From JASLBX01 sp036374175 (GTDB taxonomy: Bacteria > Actinomycetota > Actinomycetes > Jiangellales > Jiangellaceae), in contig DASUUH010000141.1 of NCBI GenBank assembly GCA_036374175.1, positions 1 to 64,000 on the forward strand: a stretch of 64,000 nt of DNA, given 5' to 3'. Of the stretch, positions 43,366 to 51,285 are shown one piece after another. The notes under the pieces were generated by a model. It was not told the DNA's origin. It saw only the letters and a list, made by a program, of their open reading frames with translations, and made no database searches. The stretch's first letter is position 1. Each line of letters starts with the position of its first letter. Made by a program: the position numbers and the translations under genes.

Positions 43366-44852
43366 GCACCCCATCCATCGTTGTCGTCGGGGACGTGGTC
43401 CTCGACCGCGACATCACCGGCCGGGCGGAACGGTTGAGCCCGGACGCACCCGTGCCGGTGGTCGACGTCGCCGGCGTCCGGGAGCGACCCGGTGCGGCCG
43501 GACTGGCAGCTCAACTGTGCGCATCCGGCGCGGTCGACGTGACGCTGGCGGCGCCGGTCGCCTCCGATGCCGCCGGCCAGCGGCTCGCCGCCATGCTGAG
43601 CAGCGACCTGACGCTGGTGCCGCTGCCACACGCGGGGCCGACCCGGCACAAGACGCGGGTCCTGGCGGGCGGGCAGGTCGTGGTGCGGTTCGACGAAGGT
43701 GGTCCCGGCGCACCCGTGGATCCGCCGGTGGACGTGCTCCGAGAGGCGCTCCAGAATGCCGACGTCATTCTCGTCTCGGACTACGGAGCCGGGATGACCC
43801 GCCATCGGACGGTCCGCGACCTGCTGGCTGAGGCCGCCTCCCAGGTGCCGACCGTCTGGGACCCGCACCCTCGTGGCGGGGAACCGGTACCGGGCGTGAT
43901 GGTGACGCCCAACCTGGCCGAAGCCAAAGCAGCGGTGTCGGCAGCAGGGATCGATCCGAACGCGGACGGTGGTGCGCTCGCCATGGCACTCACCGAGTTG
44001 TGGCGGGCCAGGGCGGTGTGCGTCACGGCCGGCGGCGACGGTGCCTACCTTGCGGTGCCCCCTGAGGAGACCGTTGAGTTGCCAGTGCCGTGGCTGGCGT
44101 CGGGCGACACCTGCGGTGCCGGAGACAGGTTCGTCTCCGCGGTGGTGCGGGCGATGGCTCAGGGTGCGCAGATCCGAGACGCGGCAGCGGCGGGCGTGGC
44201 TGAGGCCACCGCATGGGTCGGGGCCGGCGGAGTGAGCGCGCAGGTCGGACAGCCAGGGCCGAACCGCCCGGGCCGATTGACCTCCGTATCACTGGCCGGT
44301 GCTGCCGCGACCGGCCTGATGCCCGCCGGCCCGACAGTGACCGGGCCGTCCTCGAACGGCACGGCTGCGCCTGGTCTCAATGCTGTGGCGCAGGTCCGGG
44401 CCTGCGGCGGCACTGTCGTGGCGACCGGTGGCTGCTTCGACATTCTGCACGCCGGTCATATCGCATGCCTGGAAGCAGCCAGGAACATGGGCGACGCCCT
44501 TGTCGTCCTGCTGAACTCCGATTCGTCGGTGCGCCGGCTCAAAGGCCCCGGCCGTCCGGTGATGAGCGCGGCGGAGCGGGCTCGCGTCCTGCTCGCGCTG
44601 CGCTGCGTCGACGCCGTCGAGATCTTCGACGAGGACGATCCGACGGCGGCGCTTGACCGGCTGCGGCCCGATGTATGGGTCAAGGGCGGCGACTACGCCG
44701 GGGCACCTATCCCGGAAGCGGAGCTCGTCGAGGGCTGGGGCGGGCGGGTCGCGCTGGTCCCGTACCTCGATGGCCACTCGACCACATCGATATTGCGGCG
44801 CTCGGCGGGGAGCCGCGCCCGAAACCTGACGGAGGCTTCATGGACGGCATGA
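43362..44852 (+). CDS. hldE: Bifunctional heptose-7-phosphate kinase/heptose-1-phosphate adenylyltransferase
   Basis: The 496-residue HldE/RfaE fusion has an N-terminal PfkB kinase domain (VVVGDVVLDRDITGRAERLS; WLASGDTCGAGDRFVSAVVR with the catalytic Asp, about residues 244-263). After a Gly/Pro/Thr-rich linker (about 315-340) comes a nucleotidyltransferase domain (VATGGCFDILHAGHIACLEA, WVKGGDYAG). With GmhA it makes heptose-1-phosphate and ADP-heptose. No GmhB phosphatase gene is visible in the window and must be elsewhere. It starts at GTG overlapping gmhA. Confidence 0.92.
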   Translation: MSTPSIVVVGDVVLDRDITGRAERLSPDAPVPVVDVAGVRERPGAAGLAAQLCASGAVDVTLAAPVASDAAGQRLAAMLSSDLTLVPLPHAGPTRHKTRVLAGGQVVVRFDEGGPGAPVDPPVDVLREALQNADVILVSDYGAGMTRHRTVRDLLAEAASQVPTVWDPHPRGGEPVPGVMVTPNLAEAKAAVSAAGIDPNADGGALAMALTELWRARAVCVTAGGDGAYLAVPPEETVELPVPWLASGDTCGAGDRFVSAVVRAMAQGAQIRDAAAAGVAEATAWVGAGGVSAQVGQPGPNRPGRLTSVSLAGAAATGLMPAGPTVTGPSSNGTAAPGLNAVAQVRACGGTVVATGGCFDILHAGHIACLEAARNMGDALVVLLNSDSSVRRLKGPGRPVMSAAERARVLLALRCVDAVEIFDEDDPTAALDRLRPDVWVKGGDYAGAPIPEAELVEGWGGRVALVPYLDGHSTTSILRRSAGSRARNLTEASWTA

Positions 44853-45535
44853 ATGGCATTGGCACGGTGTACGTAACCGGCGGCTCGAGCGGGCTGGGCG
44901 CCGCAGTGGCCCAGGCCGTCGCCAAAGCGGGCGGGACGCCCGGGGTCATCGACCGCGTTGCGCCCCAGGACGAGATGGCGCACTGCCTCGCGGATCTGGC
45001 CGTACCTGGTGACGCAGAGCGTGCCGTGGCCGACCTGGTCGATCAGATCGGGCCGCCGACGGCGGTGGTCACCGCCGCCGGTATCGACGCGTGCGGGACG
45101 CTTGCAGACGTTGATCGAGAGTCGTGGGAACGCGTCGTACAGGTGAACCTGTTCGGGACCGTCGCGACGGTGCGTGCCTGCCTCCCTCACCTGGAAAGGG
45201 TGCGGGGAACTATCGTGACGGTCGGCTCGACACTCGGCCTGCGGGCGCTCAGTGACGCCACCGCATACTGCGCTTCGAAGTTCGCAGTCGTGGGTTTCAC
45301 CCGTGCCCTGGCCGCTGAACTGGCCGGCAAGGTCGGCGTCACGTTGCTCATTCCGGGCGGAATGCAGACGTCCTTCTTCGACGGGCGCCCCGAGCAGTAC
45401 CGTCCCGCCGCCGATGCGGATCTGGCCGACCCTGCCGACGTCGCGGACGTAGTGCTCGGCGTGCTGAGTCAACCCGCCACCTGCCAGGTTCGCGAACTCG
45501 TCGTTACGCCGGCGCAGGAGCCGTCCTGGCCATGA
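44840..45535 (+). CDS. Short-chain dehydrogenase/reductase
   Basis: The 231-residue SDR has the cofactor motif VYVTGGSSGLGAAVAQAVAK near the N terminus, VVTAAGID, the catalytic Ser in VTVGSTLGL and YCASK (about residues 140-144). It starts inside the end of hldE (13-bp overlap) with GGAGG upstream. It could oxidise, reduce or epimerise a nucleotide-sugar or a lipid carrier intermediate in this pathway; the substrate is not evident. Confidence 0.87.
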   Translation: MDGMNGIGTVYVTGGSSGLGAAVAQAVAKAGGTPGVIDRVAPQDEMAHCLADLAVPGDAERAVADLVDQIGPPTAVVTAAGIDACGTLADVDRESWERVVQVNLFGTVATVRACLPHLERVRGTIVTVGSTLGLRALSDATAYCASKFAVVGFTRALAAELAGKVGVTLLIPGGMQTSFFDGRPEQYRPAADADLADPADVADVVLGVLSQPATCQVRELVVTPAQEPSWP

Positions 45536-46506
45536 CGCCGGACACGGTGCTCGTACTCCGTGCCCTCGGACTCGGCGACACCGCGGCCGGCATCGCGGCA
45601 TTGCGTGGAGTCCGGCGGGCGTGGCCGGCCAGCCGGTTGATTCTCGCGGCGCCCAGTTGGTACGGCGGCTGGCTGGCTGGGCTTGGCATTGTCGACGATG
45701 TCCTGCACACCCGCGGGCTTGACCGGCTCGACTGGACGCGCGGGGGCGGGCAGGTGGCCGTCAACCTGCACGGCCGCGGCCCGCAGAGCCACCGGGTGCT
45801 GCAGGCCACCGGTCCCGGGCGGCTCGTCGCGTTCCGGTGTGAAGCGGCTGGTCACGAGGAGGGCCCGGCGTGGTCGGAGGACGAACACGAGGTTGTGCGC
45901 TGGTGCCGGCTCGTCTCCGCGGCCGGCGGACCGTGCGGGCCTGAGGACATCCGGCTACCGAGGCTCGCTCCTGCACACGGGGCCGTGGTCGTCCATCCGG
46001 GAGCCGCGTCCGCATCCCGTCGCTGGCCCGAGTTGCGCTGGCGGGAGGTCGTCCGCAGCTTGAACAGGCGTGGTCACGAGGTGGCTCTCTCCGGTGGCCG
46101 GAATGAACGCGTGCTCTGCGACAGGATCGGCGAAGGTTTGCCGGGGGTCCGGAACCTGGCGGGCCGACTCTCGGTGCCGGACCTGGCCGACGTGGTGGCT
46201 GGCGCTGCGCTGCTGATCGCCGGGGACACCGGCCCAGCGCACCTGGCCACCGCGTACGGGACGCCGTCCGTCCTGCTGTTCGGACCGACTCCACCGGCGC
46301 AGTGGGGGCCGATCATCGATGCCGACCGTCACATCGTGCTCTGGAACGGCGGGCCACACCGGGGGGATCCGCACGCAGACCAGATTGACCCCGCGCTGGA
46401 CCGCATCGAGGTCGCCGAAGTTCTCGATGCCGTGCACCACCTGCTCAACGGCCGGTCAGAGGACGTGCCGAACCGGCCCTCCGGGCGCGTCGGCGCCGAG
46501 CGCTGA
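45532..46506 (+). CDS. Family 9 (heptosyltransferase-like) glycosyltransferase, second copy
   Basis: The 324-residue GT9 protein has LRALGLGDTAAGIAALRGVR at the N terminus and LIAGDTGPAHLATAYGTPSV with LFGPTPPAQWGP (about residues 222-256). It differs clearly from the GT9 at 39.6 kb, so the two are not a recent duplication. It ends the operon 9 bp from the convergent epimerase gene. Confidence 0.88.
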   Translation: MTPDTVLVLRALGLGDTAAGIAALRGVRRAWPASRLILAAPSWYGGWLAGLGIVDDVLHTRGLDRLDWTRGGGQVAVNLHGRGPQSHRVLQATGPGRLVAFRCEAAGHEEGPAWSEDEHEVVRWCRLVSAAGGPCGPEDIRLPRLAPAHGAVVVHPGAASASRRWPELRWREVVRSLNRRGHEVALSGGRNERVLCDRIGEGLPGVRNLAGRLSVPDLADVVAGAALLIAGDTGPAHLATAYGTPSVLLFGPTPPAQWGPIIDADRHIVLWNGGPHRGDPHADQIDPALDRIEVAEVLDAVHHLLNGRSEDVPNRPSGRVGAER

Positions 46507-46515
46507 TCGAGCAAC

Positions 46516-47472
46516 TCAGGCCGACTGCTGCGCCGAGTCGGCGAACCAGGCCACCGTTCTGGCCAGGCCAGTCGCCCACGCCACTCGCGGCTCCCAGCCG
46601 AGCACCGTCTTGGCCAGGGTGGTGTCCGGCCGGCACACCTGCGGATCGTCGACCGGTCGGTCGACGTACTCGATCGTGGAGCTCGAACCGGTCGCGGCGA
46701 CGATGTCCTCGGCGATCCGGCGGACGGTGAGCTCGGTGGGGTTACCGATGTTCATCGGGCCGGCGTGCCCGCTGGCGGCCAGCCCGAGAATGCCGTTCAC
46801 CAGGTCTTGGACGTAACAGACCGACCTGGTCTGGAGCCCGTCGCCGGCGACGGTCAGGGGTTCACCGGCTAGCGCCTGTCGAATGAAGGTCGGGATGGCC
46901 CGCCCGTCCGCCGCTCGCATCCGCTCGCCGTACGTGTTGAAGATCCGCACGATCGCAGTGTCGACACCGTGTGTGGTGCGGTACGCGGTGGTCAGCGCCT
47001 CCGCGTACCGCTTGGCCTCGTCGTAGACACCGCGCGGGCCGACTGGATTGACATGACCCCAGTAATCCTCCGGCTGGGGATGCACCTGCGGGTCGCCGTA
47101 CACCTCGGAGGTCGATGCGAGCACGAACCTGGCCTGTTTGTCCCTCGCCAACCCGAGCGCGTGCCAGGTGCCGAGCGCGCCGACCTTGAGCGTCTCGAGC
47201 GGCAGCCGAAGGTAGTCGACAGGAGAGGCGGGCGAAGCGAAATGCAGGACGAGATCGACGTCGCCAGGAACGTGGATGAAGTCCGTCAGATCACAGCGGA
47301 GGAGGCGAAACCCGGGTTGATCCATCAGGTGAGCGACGTTCACGGGCGTTCCGGTAAGGAAGTTGTCGAGGCAGATCACCCGGGTGTCGCGGGAAAGGAG
47401 CGCCTCACACAGATGGCTGCCGAGAAAGCCGGCTCCCCCCGTGACGACCGCTCGCTGGAATCTCCACTCCAT
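46516..47472 (-). CDS. NAD-dependent epimerase/dehydratase, UDP-glucuronate decarboxylase-like
   Basis: This 318-residue extended SDR has AVVTGGAGFLGSHLCEALLS at the N terminus, HFASPASPVDYLRLPLETLK, the active-site YDEAK and the UXS-like segment IPTFIRQALAGEPLTVAGDG then QTRSVCYVQDLV. Such enzymes make UDP-xylose from UDP-glucuronate. The ATG at 47472 lies 9 nt after a perfect SigB-type -10 box and lacks a Shine-Dalgarno, so the mRNA is probably leaderless. It faces the glycan operon and may supply a donor sugar to it. Confidence 0.88.
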   Translation of the reverse strand: MEWRFQRAVVTGGAGFLGSHLCEALLSRDTRVICLDNFLTGTPVNVAHLMDQPGFRLLRCDLTDFIHVPGDVDLVLHFASPASPVDYLRLPLETLKVGALGTWHALGLARDKQARFVLASTSEVYGDPQVHPQPEDYWGHVNPVGPRGVYDEAKRYAEALTTAYRTTHGVDTAIVRIFNTYGERMRAADGRAIPTFIRQALAGEPLTVAGDGLQTRSVCYVQDLVNGILGLAASGHAGPMNIGNPTELTVRRIAEDIVAATGSSSTIEYVDRPVDDPQVCRPDTTLAKTVLGWEPRVAWATGLARTVAWFADSAQQSA

Positions 47473-47481
47473 GGCCGAGCA

Positions 47482-47506
47482 GTACCCCGGCATCGCTATA
47501 GCAAAC
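47482..47506 (-). promoter_or_regulatory. SigB-type promoter of the epimerase gene (leaderless)
   Basis: A perfect GTTT-N15-GGGTAC on the minus strand, with the -10 box ending 9 nt before the ATG. Confidence 0.73.
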
Positions 47507-47527
47507 GGGCCTGCGGTGCACCGTGGA

Positions 47528-47552
47528 GCGTAAGATCTCTGGCCTTGGGTAC
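47528..47552 (+). promoter_or_regulatory. SigB-type promoter candidate before the decayed membrane-protein gene
   Basis: GCGT, 15 bases, then GGGTAC, 58 nt before the ATG at 47611. Confidence 0.48.
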
Positions 47553-47610
47553 CTATATAGGCCGCTCGACGCGGGCGACGGTTGCAGAGCCGTTGAGGAG
47601 GCCGGTAACC

Positions 47611-48085
47611 ATGGGAAACAGGGCCTTGCAGTTGAACGACGACGTTTCCTTTCAACGCAAGGAATGGTTCGTCGAACGGGTCACCTGGACCATACTGGGC
47701 GCGCTGCTTATCGCCGCATTGCTTGGAATCTTCGGTACCGGGCCGCTGAGCCGCACGTCCGAGGAAATCGACAGTGTGACGGTTTCCTACGAGCGGTTCA
47801 CGCGCAAGATCTCCTACACCGACCTGGAGATACGGGTGGCGGATGTGCGGAATGAAACCTTCACCGTGCAGTTGTCGGATAGCTGGGTCAGCAACTCCGA
47901 CATCACGCAGGTTACGCCGGAGCCAGATTCGGCCACCCGCACCGATGGCGGCTTGGCCTTGACCTTTTCGGCGGTACCCGACACGCGGGCCGTGGTTTCC
48001 ATCCAGTACCGGCCTATCAAGATCGGCAGGTTGTCGTCCACGGTGGGGATCCAAGGAGGCCCGGTCGTGGAGTTCGCTCAATTGA
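47611..48085 (+). pseudogene. Membrane-anchored hypothetical protein lacking its own stop, fused to a DUF421 remnant
   Basis: Codons 1-158 read as a real protein: a cytoplasmic N terminus, one membrane helix at about residues 27-46 (ILGALLIAALLGIFGTG) and an extracytoplasmic beta-rich domain ending GIQGGPVVEFAQL. GAGGAGG precedes the ATG. From memory, relatives of this family lie just upstream of a DUF421 (YetF) gene and end a few residues after this point. Here the frame runs without a stop through DUF421-derived DNA and antisense to the CBS gene, as far as 48963. This suggests a deletion removed the gene's end together with the start of the DUF421 gene. Confidence 0.65.
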
Positions 48086-48286
48086 AAGGTCGCCGAGAGT
48101 GTTCCCGTCGTCCTCGTCGAAAACTGAAAACCGATCGAGAAACGCATGCAAAAGGCGCATGTGAACATCGACGAGGTACTCAATGCGGCCCGGCACGCGC
48201 ACGGTATCTCCCGGCTGAATCAGATTCATTCGGCCATACTCGAGAAATCCGGCGGAATAAGCATCATTCCGCGGTCGTCTGCTTAG
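48086..48286 (+). pseudogene. C-terminal remnant of a DUF421 (YetF-like) gene
   Basis: In one frame this reads VAESVPVVLVEN, then TGA at 48125-48127, then KPIEKRMQKAHVNIDEVLNA and on to HSAILEKSGGISIIPRSSA and a TAG. This matches the cytoplasmic C-terminal domain of DUF421 proteins, where the typical sequence is VENG-P-..RM. The TGA replaces the conserved Gly codon (GGA to TGA). The membrane-spanning N-terminal half is absent. Confidence 0.72.
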
Positions 48287-48320
48287 ACTCGACGGCGCCC
48301 CCTCTTCTCTCGGGAGAGGG

Positions 48321-48746
48321 TCACATGTTGGGTGGTGCGGCGCTGATGTCGGCCAGGGCCGACTTCGGGTCTTCGGCCACCGCGAGGTCTCCGATGGAGA
48401 CGAAACCCTGCGGCTCACCATCGGCTGCGATGACCGGCAACCGGCGGATGGCGTGCTCACGCATCAGGTCCACGGCCTCCGACACCGGCATGTCAGGCAG
48501 CACACTGACCATATCCTCGCTGCAGACTTCGGCCACTGTCGTTGACTCCGGCTCACGGTGGAGGGCGAGCACCCGGACGGCCAGGTCGCGATCGGTGACG
48601 ATGCCCTGGACGCGCCCGTCCTCGACGACGAGGACATCACCGACGTCGTACTCGCGCATCAACTCTGCGGCCTCCGTGACCGGAGCGCTCGGACTGACCC
48701 CGATGACCTCGGGCGTCATGACGTTGGCGACGGACTGCGGTGTCAT
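48321..48746 (-). CDS. Tandem CBS-domain protein
   Basis: The 141-residue protein consists of two CBS motifs: MTPEVIGVSPSAPVTEAAEL with VVEDGRVQGIVTDRDLAVRV, then VLPDMPVSEAVDLMREHAIR with RLPVIAADGEPQGFVSIGDL. A Bateman pair of this size usually binds an adenosine nucleotide and may regulate a partner protein. AGAGGAGGAG precedes the ATG. A short CCCTCT/AGAGGG hairpin at 48299-48319 follows the stop. Confidence 0.9.
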   Translation of the reverse strand: MTPQSVANVMTPEVIGVSPSAPVTEAAELMREYDVGDVLVVEDGRVQGIVTDRDLAVRVLALHREPESTTVAEVCSEDMVSVLPDMPVSEAVDLMREHAIRRLPVIAADGEPQGFVSIGDLAVAEDPKSALADISAAPPNM

Positions 48747-48783
48747 TGCTCCTCCTCTGGGATCGCGCAGTTTGGGTGTCGTG

Positions 48784-48808
48784 CTACCCGCTGTGCAGAG
48801 CAGTTCAC
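48784..48808 (-). promoter_or_regulatory. Weak SigB-type promoter candidate of the CBS gene
   Basis: GTGA, 15 bases, then GGGTAG on the minus strand. The -10 fits, the -35 misses the last T of GNNT. It lies 37 nt before the ATG. Confidence 0.35.
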
Positions 48809-48851
48809 CCGCCGCGGGCGGCGGATTTGGCGCGAACTGTGGCGCGCCGGT

Positions 48852-48876
48852 GATTCCGCGGTGCCGTCGCGGGTAC
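48852..48876 (+). promoter_or_regulatory. SigB-type promoter of the GT2 gene (leaderless)
   Basis: GATT, 15 bases, then GGGTAC. The -10 box ends 10 nt before the ATG at 48887 and there is no Shine-Dalgarno. Confidence 0.52.
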
Positions 48877-48886
48877 GGCGCTAGGC

Positions 48887-49744
48887 ATGCAGCACGAGGT
48901 CACTGTCGTTGTCGCTACCCGCAACCGGCGTGCGGGACTGCTCCGCACGCTTGGCCGGCATGAGGCGCCGGTGATCGTCGTCGATAACGGCTCGTCCGAC
49001 GGGACGCAGGAAGCTGTCCGGACTCTGCCGAACGTCACGTTGGTCGAAATGGACACCAACCTCGGTGCATACGCCCGGACGATCGGCGCGCGGCGGGCCG
49101 GCACTCCATACGTGGCCTTTGCGGACGATGATTCGTGGTGGGCGCCGGGCGCACTAGAGCGAGCGGCCAGGATCATGCGTGAACATCCACGCCTTGCTGT
49201 GCTTGCCGCCCAGGTGCGCGTGATGCCTCGCGACGAGCTCGACCCGTTGTGCCAACTGCTGGGCGATTCCCCGCTGGGGCGCGCACCCGACCTGCCCGGT
49301 CCGTCCGTGTTGGGTTTCATGGCATGCGCGGCAGTTGTACACCGGGGCGCCTTCCTCACCGTCGGCGGCTTCGACGACGTCGTGCGGTTTCCCGGGGAGG
49401 AAGAGCGGGTGGCGCTGGATCTGGCCGCGGCGGGGATGGGACTGGCGTACGTGGACGAGGTCGTCGCGTATCACGAGCCGTCGCCGAGCCGGCATTCCGC
49501 TGGGGAGCGGAAGACCGCGGTCATGAGGAGCCGCGTGCTGACCACCATGCTGCGCCGGTCGTGGCCGGTCGTGATCGGGCAACTTGCCACAGCAGTGCGG
49601 TCGGGCCCGGAGGACCGCGCGGGCGTGCGCGCGGCTGTCCCGCAGCTGTGGCCAGCGCTGCGGCGCCGGTCGGTCGTGCCGGCCGCCGTCGAAGCGCAGC
49701 TCGAAATGCTCAGCCGGCCGCGAACGTCTCCTCAGCCGCGCTGA
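48887..49744 (+). CDS. Family 2 glycosyltransferase
   Basis: The 285-residue GT-A protein has VTVVVATRNRRAGLLRTLGR, VVDNGSSDGTQEAVRTLPNV, the DDD motif PYVAFADDDSWWAPGALERA (about residues 76-95) and an acidic FPGEEERVALDLAAAGMGLA segment. It is probably a single gene with a leaderless SigB-type promoter. It overlaps the convergent gene at 49710 by 35 bp. Substrates are unknown. Confidence 0.87.
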   Translation: MQHEVTVVVATRNRRAGLLRTLGRHEAPVIVVDNGSSDGTQEAVRTLPNVTLVEMDTNLGAYARTIGARRAGTPYVAFADDDSWWAPGALERAARIMREHPRLAVLAAQVRVMPRDELDPLCQLLGDSPLGRAPDLPGPSVLGFMACAAVVHRGAFLTVGGFDDVVRFPGEEERVALDLAAAGMGLAYVDEVVAYHEPSPSRHSAGERKTAVMRSRVLTTMLRRSWPVVIGQLATAVRSGPEDRAGVRAAVPQLWPALRRRSVVPAAVEAQLEMLSRPRTSPQPR

Positions 49745-50198
49745 TCCGCAGCCCTTCCAGCACCTCCGCCTGCCGGGCCGCGCGCTCGATCAGGCGGTCG
49801 AGCCGGGCCGGATCCAGCCGATCGTCCTGCTCGGCAAGCCTGCGAAGCAGCAACCAGCCGGCCGCCTTGCCCTCGACCCCCAGACGTAATGCCTCGACCT
49901 CGAGCACATCGCTAATCGGCGAGCGGCTGAACAGGCGGCCGTTGAACTTGAGCCGGCCGAGTTTCTCAAGCGTCCACGTTGCCACCTGCTTGTACCGGCT
50001 CACCGGCACGCCCAGGCGAGCCATGATGGCAAGCAACTCCTCACGGTCCGCGGCGATCTCGTTGGCGATGTCGGTGAGCGCGGCGCGGTCGCGGCTGTTC
50101 GACCGGGCCGTACGGCGTGCCAGCTCGAGGCCGGCAGCGGCACCGGCCAGATGGTCGTTCAGGTAGATGCCGATCCGGTCCTCATCGATGACAGTCAT
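49710..50198 (-). CDS. Conserved hypothetical helical protein
   Basis: The 162-residue all-helical protein contains YLNDHLAGAAAGLELARRTA near the N terminus and repeated amphipathic helices, suggesting a four-helix bundle. I do not recognise a named family; its shape recalls ferritin-like bundles, but no metal-ligand pattern is evident. Its 3' end overlaps the end of the GT2 gene by 35 bp. Confidence 0.66.
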   Translation of the reverse strand: MTVIDEDRIGIYLNDHLAGAAAGLELARRTARSNSRDRAALTDIANEIAADREELLAIMARLGVPVSRYKQVATWTLEKLGRLKFNGRLFSRSPISDVLEVEALRLGVEGKAAGWLLLRRLAEQDDRLDPARLDRLIERAARQAEVLEGLRISAAEETFAAG

Positions 50199-50690
50199 GT
50201 GCGCACCTCATGCTCGATCTCCAGCCTTGCCGGGCTCTGCCGTGGTCCGGCCTTCCAGACTTCTTATTGCGCGGGTTTGTCGCAACGCAGAGCGCTGCGA
50301 GCGAACCTCCTCGTAGGGCCCAGCGCAGCGGCGGTGCAAGCGGCGCGACATGGCCCAAACCGCCGCTGCGCTGGACGTCGTGGTGTGCCGAACGGCCGGT
50401 GACCAGTGCTGTTGCAGCAGTTCTGGCTTTGGCTGCCGAGAACGGCTGGGGCGCTGGAGCTGCGGGACGCCGGCTGGCGTTTGATGCGCCAGCCAGCCGG
50501 TCTTGGCTACGGCGATTCCGGCCACCTGCAGCTGGCTCGGTCGAGGCTCAACAATTACCGGCATGGGCGGCGTATCCCGCGCATTGGAACTATCCCTCGT
50601 TCGGTTGCTGTTACCAGCGCGTACCCGACCCTGGCAGCGGTAACCCGCTACTGCCGGAACGGCGGGCTTCTCACCGGGCGAACAGCTTGC
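50199..50690. other. Gene-free region rich in inverted repeats
   Basis: No convincing gene is seen in this 492-bp stretch; a plus-strand frame stays open into the PEBP gene but has no start signal or recognisable domain. It holds the 16-bp inverted repeat at 50320-50374 and a GGCTGGCG/CGCCAGCC hairpin at 50472-50494. Confidence 0.5.
50320..50374. repeat. Perfect 16-bp inverted repeat
   Basis: CCAGCGCAGCGGCGGT at 50320-50335 and its exact complement at 50359-50374 flank 23 bases. It is unrelated to hairpin families A and B and lies about 350 bp upstream of the PEBP start. Function unknown. Confidence 0.7.
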
Positions 50691-50716
50691 GTTTTCCGGC
50701 CGACCAGCAGGGGTAT
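50691..50716 (+). promoter_or_regulatory. SigB-type promoter of the PEBP gene (leaderless)
   Basis: GTTT, 16 bases, then GGGTAT, a full consensus match, with the -10 box ending 9 nt before the ATG at 50726. Confidence 0.7.
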
Positions 50717-50725
50717 CGAGCAGAC

Positions 50726-51178
50726 ATGGAGCAGCTCGAGGTGCGAAGCTCGACAATCGACGACGGCGGGCGCATTCCAGACCAGCACAGCCATGACGGA
50801 CCGAACGTCTCCCCGGCCATCGAGTGGGTCGGCGTCCCCCAGGATGCGGCCGAGGTCGTGCTTATGTGCGCCGACCCGGACGCTCCCAGCGGCACCTTTT
50901 TGCACTGGCTGGTGACGGGAATCGATCCGCACACCGGCGGCGTCGCCCAGGGGCGCACGCCCGAAGGCGGGCGCGAGTGGCCCAACGACTTCGGTGAGGT
51001 GGGTTGGGGTGGGCCCGCACCGCCACCAGGCCACGGACCGCACCGGTACCAGTTCGAGGTCTACGCGTTGTCGCAGCCGGTCGAACTGCCCGAGCGCCCG
51101 TCTGCCGACGACGTGCGCCGGGCCGTTGAGGACATCACGATCGCGCAGGGCGCACTCCTCGGCCGGTACGAGCGCTGA
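50726..51178 (+). CDS. YbhB/YbcL-type phosphatidylethanolamine-binding (PEBP) family protein
   Basis: The 150-residue protein shows the PEBP fold signatures NVSPAIEWVGVP (about residues 27-38), CADPDAPSGTFLHWLVTGID with the binding-site Asp-Pro-Asp and His (about 50-69), and GHGPHRYQFEVYAL. Bacterial members are small soluble proteins of unclear function. The ATG is fixed by the leaderless promoter. The length matches the family. Confidence 0.9.
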   Translation: MEQLEVRSSTIDDGGRIPDQHSHDGPNVSPAIEWVGVPQDAAEVVLMCADPDAPSGTFLHWLVTGIDPHTGGVAQGRTPEGGREWPNDFGEVGWGGPAPPPGHGPHRYQFEVYALSQPVELPERPSADDVRRAVEDITIAQGALLGRYER

Positions 51179-51220
51179 TCGGCGCGTGGGCCGCGGAGAT
51201 TGTGCGCTGAGTCACGCCGC

Positions 51221-51246
51221 GTTTCAGCTCGACATGGTGCGGGAAC
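51221..51246 (+). promoter_or_regulatory. SigB-type promoter candidate of dps
   Basis: GTTT, 16 bases, then GGGAAC, one mismatch in the -10, about 40 nt before the GTG start. Dps genes are often under stress sigma factors in actinomycetes. Confidence 0.48.
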
Positions 51247-51285
51247 GCACTGTGGTGTATGTTCCCGACGACTAGGGGAGATCCT

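Noticed and set aside
38582..46506. Regarding the cluster as an antibiotic pathway because of the carbamoyltransferase.
   Set aside because: No polyketide, peptide synthetase, aminocyclitol, resistance or export genes accompany it; heptose and glycosyltransferase genes favour a surface glycan.
46969..48963. A 664-codon open frame spanning the epimerase region to the GT2 gene.
   Set aside because: Its first third is antisense to the epimerase and its last third antisense to the CBS gene; only codons from 47611 to about 48085 look like protein.
50210..50725. A 172-residue N-terminal extension of the PEBP protein.
   Set aside because: The family fold starts at the ATG at 50726, and a full-consensus SigB-type promoter lies inside the supposed extension.
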